From Caulobacteraceae bacterium (GTDB lineage Bacteria; Pseudomonadota; Alphaproteobacteria; Caulobacterales; Caulobacteraceae): 64,000 nt of DNA. The position numbers were made by a program, and so were the translations under genes. The stretch covers positions 35,396 through 99,395 of the forward strand of contig CANJME010000011.1 in NCBI GenBank assembly GCA_947475875.1, given 5' to 3'. Each line of letters begins with the position of its first letter. The first letter of the stretch is position 1. Below the pieces are notes generated by a model that saw only the letters and a program-made list of their open reading frames with translations, did no database searches and was not told where the DNA came from. Shown piece by piece: positions 60,239 to 64,000 of the stretch.

Positions 60239-61429
60239 TTAGACCTTCAGCACCGAGACGCCCGGCAAATCCTTTCCTTCCATCCATTCCAGGAAGGCGC
60301 CGCCTGCCGTCGAGACGAAGGTGAACTGCGAGGCGACGCCGGCGTGGTGCAGGGCGGCCACGGTGTCGCCGCCGCCGGCTACCGCCACCAGCTTGTCCTC
60401 TAGCGCGAGCTTGCCGGCATGGCGGGCGGCTTCATTGGTGCCGGCGTCGAAGGGCGGGGTTTCGAAGACGCCGAGGGGGCCGTTCCACACCAGGGTCTTG
60501 GAGTTTTCCATCGCCCGCTTCAGCCGCGCGATGGTCTCTGGACCAGCGTCGAGGATGCGCTCGTCATCGTCGACTTCACCGAGGCCGCGGACACGCGAGG
60601 CGACGCCGGGACCAAGACGATCTGCGACGACGATATCGAGCGGCAGGAACAGCTTGCACTTGTTGCGTCCGGCCAGGCGGACGATTTCGCGGGCGGTCTC
60701 GGCCAGGTCCTTTTCGCAATAGGAGGCGCCGACATCGTGGCCTTGCGCATAGAGGAAGGTGTTGGCCATGCCGCCGCCGATGGCGAGCTTGTCGAGCCTG
60801 GTGACGAGGTTTTTCAGGAGGTCGAGTTTGGTCGAGACCTTGGAGCCGCCGACGATGCCGATGACCGGGCGCTCGGGATGGCCGAGCGCGCTGTCCAGCG
60901 CCTCCAGCTCCAGTTGCATGGAAAGGCCCGGATAGGCGGGCAGGCGTTTGGCCAGGCCCTCCGTCGAGGCATGGGCGCGGTGGGCGGCGGAGAAGGCGTC
61001 GTTGACGAAGAGGTCGCCGTTCGAGGCCAAGGCGTCGATGAATTCGCGCTCGTTGGCTTCCTCGCCGGCGTGGAAGCGCAGGTTTTCCAGCAGGGCGACG
61101 CCGCCGGGCTCCAGGCTGTTCACCGCCTTGCGGGCTTCGGGACCGATGCAGTCGTCGGCGAAGGTGACCGGCTGTTCGAGCAGTTTGGAGAGCGGCTCGA
61201 CAATGGGCTTGAGGCTCATCTCGGCCACCCGCTTGCCCTTGGGCCGGTCGAAGTGGGCGATCAGGATGACCTTGGCGCCGCGGCTGGAGAGGAAGTGGAT
61301 GGTCGGCAGGGCGGCGCGCAGGCGGGTGTCGTCAGCGACCTTGCCGTTCTCCATCGGCACGTTGAAGTCAACGCGCACGAGCGCGCGCTTGCCCTTCAAC
61401 TCAGCATCTTCGAGATTTCGAAACGCCAT
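60239..61429 (-). CDS. pgk: Phosphoglycerate kinase
   Basis: 396 residues from ATG at 61429 (an in-frame GTG lies just before). RALVRVDFNVPMENG and LIAHFDRPKGKR at the start, AHRAHASTEGLAKRLPAYPG, GGSKVSTKL, GGGMANTFLYAQG, and the C-terminal KLVAVAGGGDTVAALHHAG are the PGK signatures. Between gap (about 110 bp upstream) and fba. Confidence 0.96.
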   Translation of the reverse strand: MAFRNLEDAELKGKRALVRVDFNVPMENGKVADDTRLRAALPTIHFLSSRGAKVILIAHFDRPKGKRVAEMSLKPIVEPLSKLLEQPVTFADDCIGPEARKAVNSLEPGGVALLENLRFHAGEEANEREFIDALASNGDLFVNDAFSAAHRAHASTEGLAKRLPAYPGLSMQLELEALDSALGHPERPVIGIVGGSKVSTKLDLLKNLVTRLDKLAIGGGMANTFLYAQGHDVGASYCEKDLAETAREIVRLAGRNKCKLFLPLDIVVADRLGPGVASRVRGLGEVDDDERILDAGPETIARLKRAMENSKTLVWNGPLGVFETPPFDAGTNEAARHAGKLALEDKLVAVAGGGDTVAALHHAGVASQFTFVSTAGGAFLEWMEGKDLPGVSVLKV

Positions 61430-61441
61430 CACTTCCCTGAT

Positions 61442-61526
61442 CCGCTCATCCCGGCGAAGGCCGGGATCCAGGTGTATTTCGCCGGTGGATGCCGCCCTGG
61501 GCCCCGGCTTTCGCCGGGGTGAGCGG
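61442..61526. repeat. Paired palindromic repeat, CCGCTCATCCCGGCGAAGGC family
   Basis: Inverted ends CCGCTCATCCCGGCGAAGG and the related CCCCGGCTTTCGCCGGGG...GAGCGG, between pgk and gap. Outer CCGCTCAT is shared with the 63315-63451 element. Confidence 0.75.
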
Positions 61527-61538
61527 AGAGTATTGGTC

Positions 61539-62549
61539 CTACAGGAACTTCGCCATCACCAGCGCCGTGTCGCTCATCCGCGTCGCGAAGCCCCACTCGT
61601 TGTCGTACCAGGTGAGCACGCGCACGAGCTTGCTCTCGATGACCTGGGTCTGTTTCAGGGCGACGGTGGAGGAGGCGGCGTTGTGGTTGAAGTCGCCGCT
61701 GACCAAAGGCTCGTCGGTGACAGCGAGGATACCCTTCAGCGGGCCGGAAGCGGCGGCGGCCTTGATGGCGTTGTTGATCTCTTCGACCGTGGTGTCGCGG
61801 CCGGGGACGATCTTGAGATCCACCACCGAGACGTTCGGGGTCGGCACGCGGATCGACGAGCCGTCGAGCTTGCCCTTCAGTTCGGGGAGCACCAGGCCCA
61901 CCGCCTTGGCCGCGCCCGTGGACGTCGGGATCATGTTCAGGGCCGCGGCGCGGGCGCGGTAGAGGTCCTTGTGCATCGTATCCAGCGTCGGCTGGTCGCC
62001 GGTGTAGCTGTGGATCGTGGTCATGTAGCCGCGCTCGATGCCGACGAGGTCGTTCAGCACCTTGGCGACAGGCGCCAGGCAGTTGGTGGTGCACGAGGCG
62101 TTGGAGAGGATGATGTCATCGGCGGTGATGGCGCTGTCGTTGACGCCAAAGACGATGGTCTTGTCGGCGTTGTCGCAAGGCGCCGAGACCAGCACGCGCT
62201 TGGCGCCGGCGGCCAGGTGCGCGGCGGCCTTTTCGTGGCTGGTGAAGAGGCCGGTGCATTCGAGCGCGATGTCGACTTGAAGCGCTTTGTGCGGGAGGTC
62301 CTTGGGGTCGCGGATGGCCGTGACCTTGATCTTGCCGAGGCCCACATCGATCCAATCTTCACCGGTGGTGACCGTGCCGGGGAAGCGGCCGTGCACGCTG
62401 TCATAGCGCAGCAGGTGGGCGTTGGTTTCCACCGGGCCCAGGTCGTTGATCGCCACCACCTCGATGTCCCGGCGTGCGTGCTCGACGATCGAGCGCAGGA
62501 CCAGGCGGCCGATACGGCCAAAACCATTGATGGCGACGCGAACAGTCAT
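61539..62549 (-). CDS. gap: Glyceraldehyde-3-phosphate dehydrogenase, type I
   Basis: 336 residues. [19 protein letters not shown] (NAD loop), catalytic Cys in [30 protein letters not shown], and NPxxS-like [11 protein letters not shown]. First gene of the leftward gap-pgk-fba set, which forms the lower part of glycolysis or gluconeogenesis. Confidence 0.96.
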   Translation of the reverse strand: MTVRVAINGFGRIGRLVLRSIVEHARRDIEVVAINDLGPVETNAHLLRYDSVHGRFPGTVTTGEDWIDVGLGKIKVTAIRDPKDLPHKALQVDIALECTGLFTSHEKAAAHLAAGAKRVLVSAPCDNADKTIVFGVNDSAITADDIILSNASCTTNCLAPVAKVLNDLVGIERGYMTTIHSYTGDQPTLDTMHKDLYRARAAALNMIPTSTGAAKAVGLVLPELKGKLDGSSIRVPTPNVSVVDLKIVPGRDTTVEEINNAIKAAAASGPLKGILAVTDEPLVSGDFNHNAASSTVALKQTQVIESKLVRVLTWYDNEWGFATRMSDTALVMAKFL

Positions 62550-62740
62550 GGGGCGGGGTCTCCGGAAGTTTTGCGAGTGGCGCGGGGTTTAGGGCGGGGG
62601 GGAGGCAAGTTCAAGCTTTCGGGTCCTATTTAGGAATTGGCTAATCCGGATTCATGGTGAGCCGACGAAAACCACGCTTGTGCGCGTGGCCTTAACTCAA
62701 AGTGAGCCAGACTTCGGGACAGTCCCCAGGGAGGCTCGCC

Positions 62741-63391
62741 ATGGCGAACCCCGATCGTCCCCTCTGGCTGCCGGCGGCCATGCTGGCGGCGTTTATCACT
62801 GGCGCGGGCATCGCCGCCCTCGCCCTGCCGCCCGATGTCGAGGCCGCCATCCCCGGCCCGCCCGGACCGGACGGCAAGATCGTCAAGATCGTCGATGGCG
62901 ACACCTTCGAGTTCAAGACCACCGCCGGCGAGGAACTTACCGTTCGCCTCGCCCAGATCGATGCGCCGGAGATGGCCCAACCCTGGGGTCCGCAGGCGAA
63001 AGCGGTGTTCGTGCGGCTGGTGGACAGCGGCGAGGTGAAACTGCGGTCCGGCGGCATCGACGGTCAGGGGCGCACGCTCGCCATCGTCCACGCGGGCGAG
63101 ATCAACGTGAACTTTGAGATGGTCCGCGAAGGCCTGGCCTGGACCAACCCGCACTATGTGGTCGACCCGCGCCTGACGGTGCTTGAACAGGCGGCGCGCA
63201 ACGGCAAGGCGGGATTGTGGTCCGCGCCCCCCGGCCAAATCGTCGAGCCGGAGGTGTGGCGGGCGCGGCATCCGGTGGTGAAGGGCAGAGACAAAGTGAC
63301 CCGTCCCCAAAAAGCCGCTCATCCCGCCCCGGCCTCCGTCGGGGTGACGGGCCGGGACCCAGTGCCCCAACCACAGTCGACCGGGGCCTGA
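62741..63391 (+). CDS. Thermonuclease (SNase)-family secreted protein
   Basis: 216 residues from ATG at 62741 with GGGAGG just upstream. Signal-like N-terminus (about 10-32), then IVKIVDGDTFEFKT (metal Asp), VRLAQIDAPEMAQPWGPQAK (Arg/Glu), and GRTLAIVHAGEINVNFEMVREGLAW. The last about 25 residues (from about residue 192) are encoded by a palindromic repeat and are probably a late addition. Predicted extracytoplasmic nuclease. Confidence 0.85.
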   Translation: MANPDRPLWLPAAMLAAFITGAGIAALALPPDVEAAIPGPPGPDGKIVKIVDGDTFEFKTTAGEELTVRLAQIDAPEMAQPWGPQAKAVFVRLVDSGEVKLRSGGIDGQGRTLAIVHAGEINVNFEMVREGLAWTNPHYVVDPRLTVLEQAARNGKAGLWSAPPGQIVEPEVWRARHPVVKGRDKVTRPQKAAHPAPASVGVTGRDPVPQPQSTGA

Positions 63392-63451
63392 TCCCCTGGG
63401 CCCCGGCTTTGGCTGCTTCGCGCCTCTGCTAGCAGTCGCCGGGGTGAGCGG
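63315..63451. repeat. Paired palindromic repeat overlapping the thermonuclease 3' end
   Basis: Starts CCGCTCATCCC, ends GGGGTGAGCGG, with GGCCCCGGC stems inside; relative of the 61442-61526 element. It spans the last codons of the thermonuclease gene and its stop (63391). Confidence 0.75.
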
Positions 63452-63460
63452 ATCAGAAAA

Positions 63461-64000
63461 TCAGGCCCGCCAGAACCCCACCAGTTTTTTGGTTTCATCC
63501 AGGACCGGGGCGGCGATGGCCCGCGCCCGGAGCGCGCCCTTCATCAGGGTGGCGTCGAGTTCGGCCGGATCGTCGAGGTATTCGCGCATCCTGGCGCCGA
63601 CCGGGCCCATGACCGACACTGTCAGGTCAGCCAGCGCCAGCTTGAAGGCGCCGAAGCCCTGGCCGCCGTATTCGCCGAGCACGGCTTCTTTGGTCTTGCC
63701 GGAGAGCGCCGCGAAAATTCCGACGAGGTTGTCGGCTTCCGGGCGGGTCTTGAGCTCTTCGAGATTGTCCGGCAGGGGCGCGGGATCGGTCCTGGCCTTG
63801 CGGATCTTGGTGGCGATGGTGTCGGCATCGTCGAGCAGGTTGATACGGCTAGCGTCCGAGGGGTCGGACTTGCTCATCTTGGCCGCGCCGTCGCGCAAGC
63901 TCATGATCCGCGCGCCGGGCCCCTGAATCAGTGGTTCGGGCAGGGGGAAGAAACCGGGGGCTGCGAAGTCATTGTTGAACTTCTGGGCGATATCCCGCGT
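63461..64000 (-). CDS. trpS: Tryptophanyl-tRNA synthetase, C-terminal part (cut by window edge)
   Basis: Charges tRNA-Trp. The visible C-terminal about 179 residues include [36 protein letters not shown] with the class I KMSKS motif, and the helical anticodon-binding tail ending KLVGFWRA. The N-terminal half with the HIGH motif lies beyond position 64000. Confidence 0.95.
   Translation of the reverse strand, partial: TRDIAQKFNNDFAAPGFFPLPEPLIQGPGARIMSLRDGAAKMSKSDPSDASRINLLDDADTIATKIRKARTDPAPLPDNLEELKTRPEADNLVGIFAALSGKTKEAVLGEYGGQGFGAFKLALADLTVSVMGPVGARMREYLDDPAELDATLMKGALRARAIAAPVLDETKKLVGFWRA

Overview
The window is about 64 kb of GC-rich chromosome (GC-biased third codon positions, dense overlapping operons) from an alphaproteobacterium, most likely the Caulobacterales (Caulobacter/Phenylobacterium type). 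The reasons are the gene order mutM-ubiE-ubiB, coaBC-dut, rph/hrcA-grpE and rdgB-hemW-rsmI-yraN-gshB, a class I lysyl-tRNA synthetase, a COQ9 gene next to rpsU, a CC0125/CC1285-type lipoprotein, an aa3 oxidase subunit IV gene of the alphaproteobacterial kind and GTTC-N7-GTTC (alphaproteobacterial LexA) boxes. This placement is inference from gene content; no rRNA or tRNA gene is present to confirm it.

Layout. 0-10 kb: mutM (cut by the window edge), ubiE-ubiB (ubiquinone), a secreted toxin-domain-like lipoprotein, coaBC-dut, dapB, maeB and an AmpG-like permease. 10-20 kb: a soluble hybrid histidine kinase, a SleB-type cell-wall hydrolase, a yifB/comM ATPase with a probable LexA box, and the six-gene operon rdgB-hemW-rsmI-yraN-sirB1-gshB. 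20-30 kb: a DUF2975/HTH pair, rph, hrcA-grpE, mdh, two ethylmalonyl-CoA-pathway-like genes (MaoC hydratase and CitE-like lyase) and aguA-aguB (agmatine to putrescine). 30-42 kb: an OmpA-like porin with a 27-proline run, two thioesterases, lysS, and a MerR-controlled acyl-CoA dehydrogenase/OsmC operon, then assorted small genes. 42-50 kb: a GxxExxY nuclease cassette bounded by 40-bp inverted repeats, a DMT transporter, the emrA-emrB-tetR efflux operon, COQ9 and rpsU. 50-64 kb: pntA1-pntA2-(small TM gene)-pntB, lldD, gdhA, the gap-pgk-fba glycolytic cluster, a thermonuclease and trpS (cut by the edge).

How the genes work together. Most of the window is housekeeping: redox and NADPH supply (maeB, pntAB, mdh, gdhA), lower glycolysis, quinone synthesis (ubiE, ubiB, COQ9), heat-shock control (hrcA-grpE), nucleotide-pool and DNA maintenance (mutM, dut, rdgB) and translation (lysS, trpS, rpsU, rsmI).

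The most unusual signal is a repeat superfamily. A 471-bp cassette (42449-42919) carries a GxxExxY (PD-(D/E)XK-like) gene whose start codon lies inside its own terminal inverted repeat, and a predicted LexA-controlled promoter sits just outside it. Two gapless 101-bp relatives without a gene lie at 40536 and 54602. Two further inverted repeats (48489, 59996) keep the same base scaffold with changed dinucleotides. Together these look like an undescribed mobile or domesticated element family. Other points of note are a probable AUC start codon for rpsU, a probable AUA start for a DUF1232 gene, and palindromic repeats that have become coding sequence at the ends of two genes.
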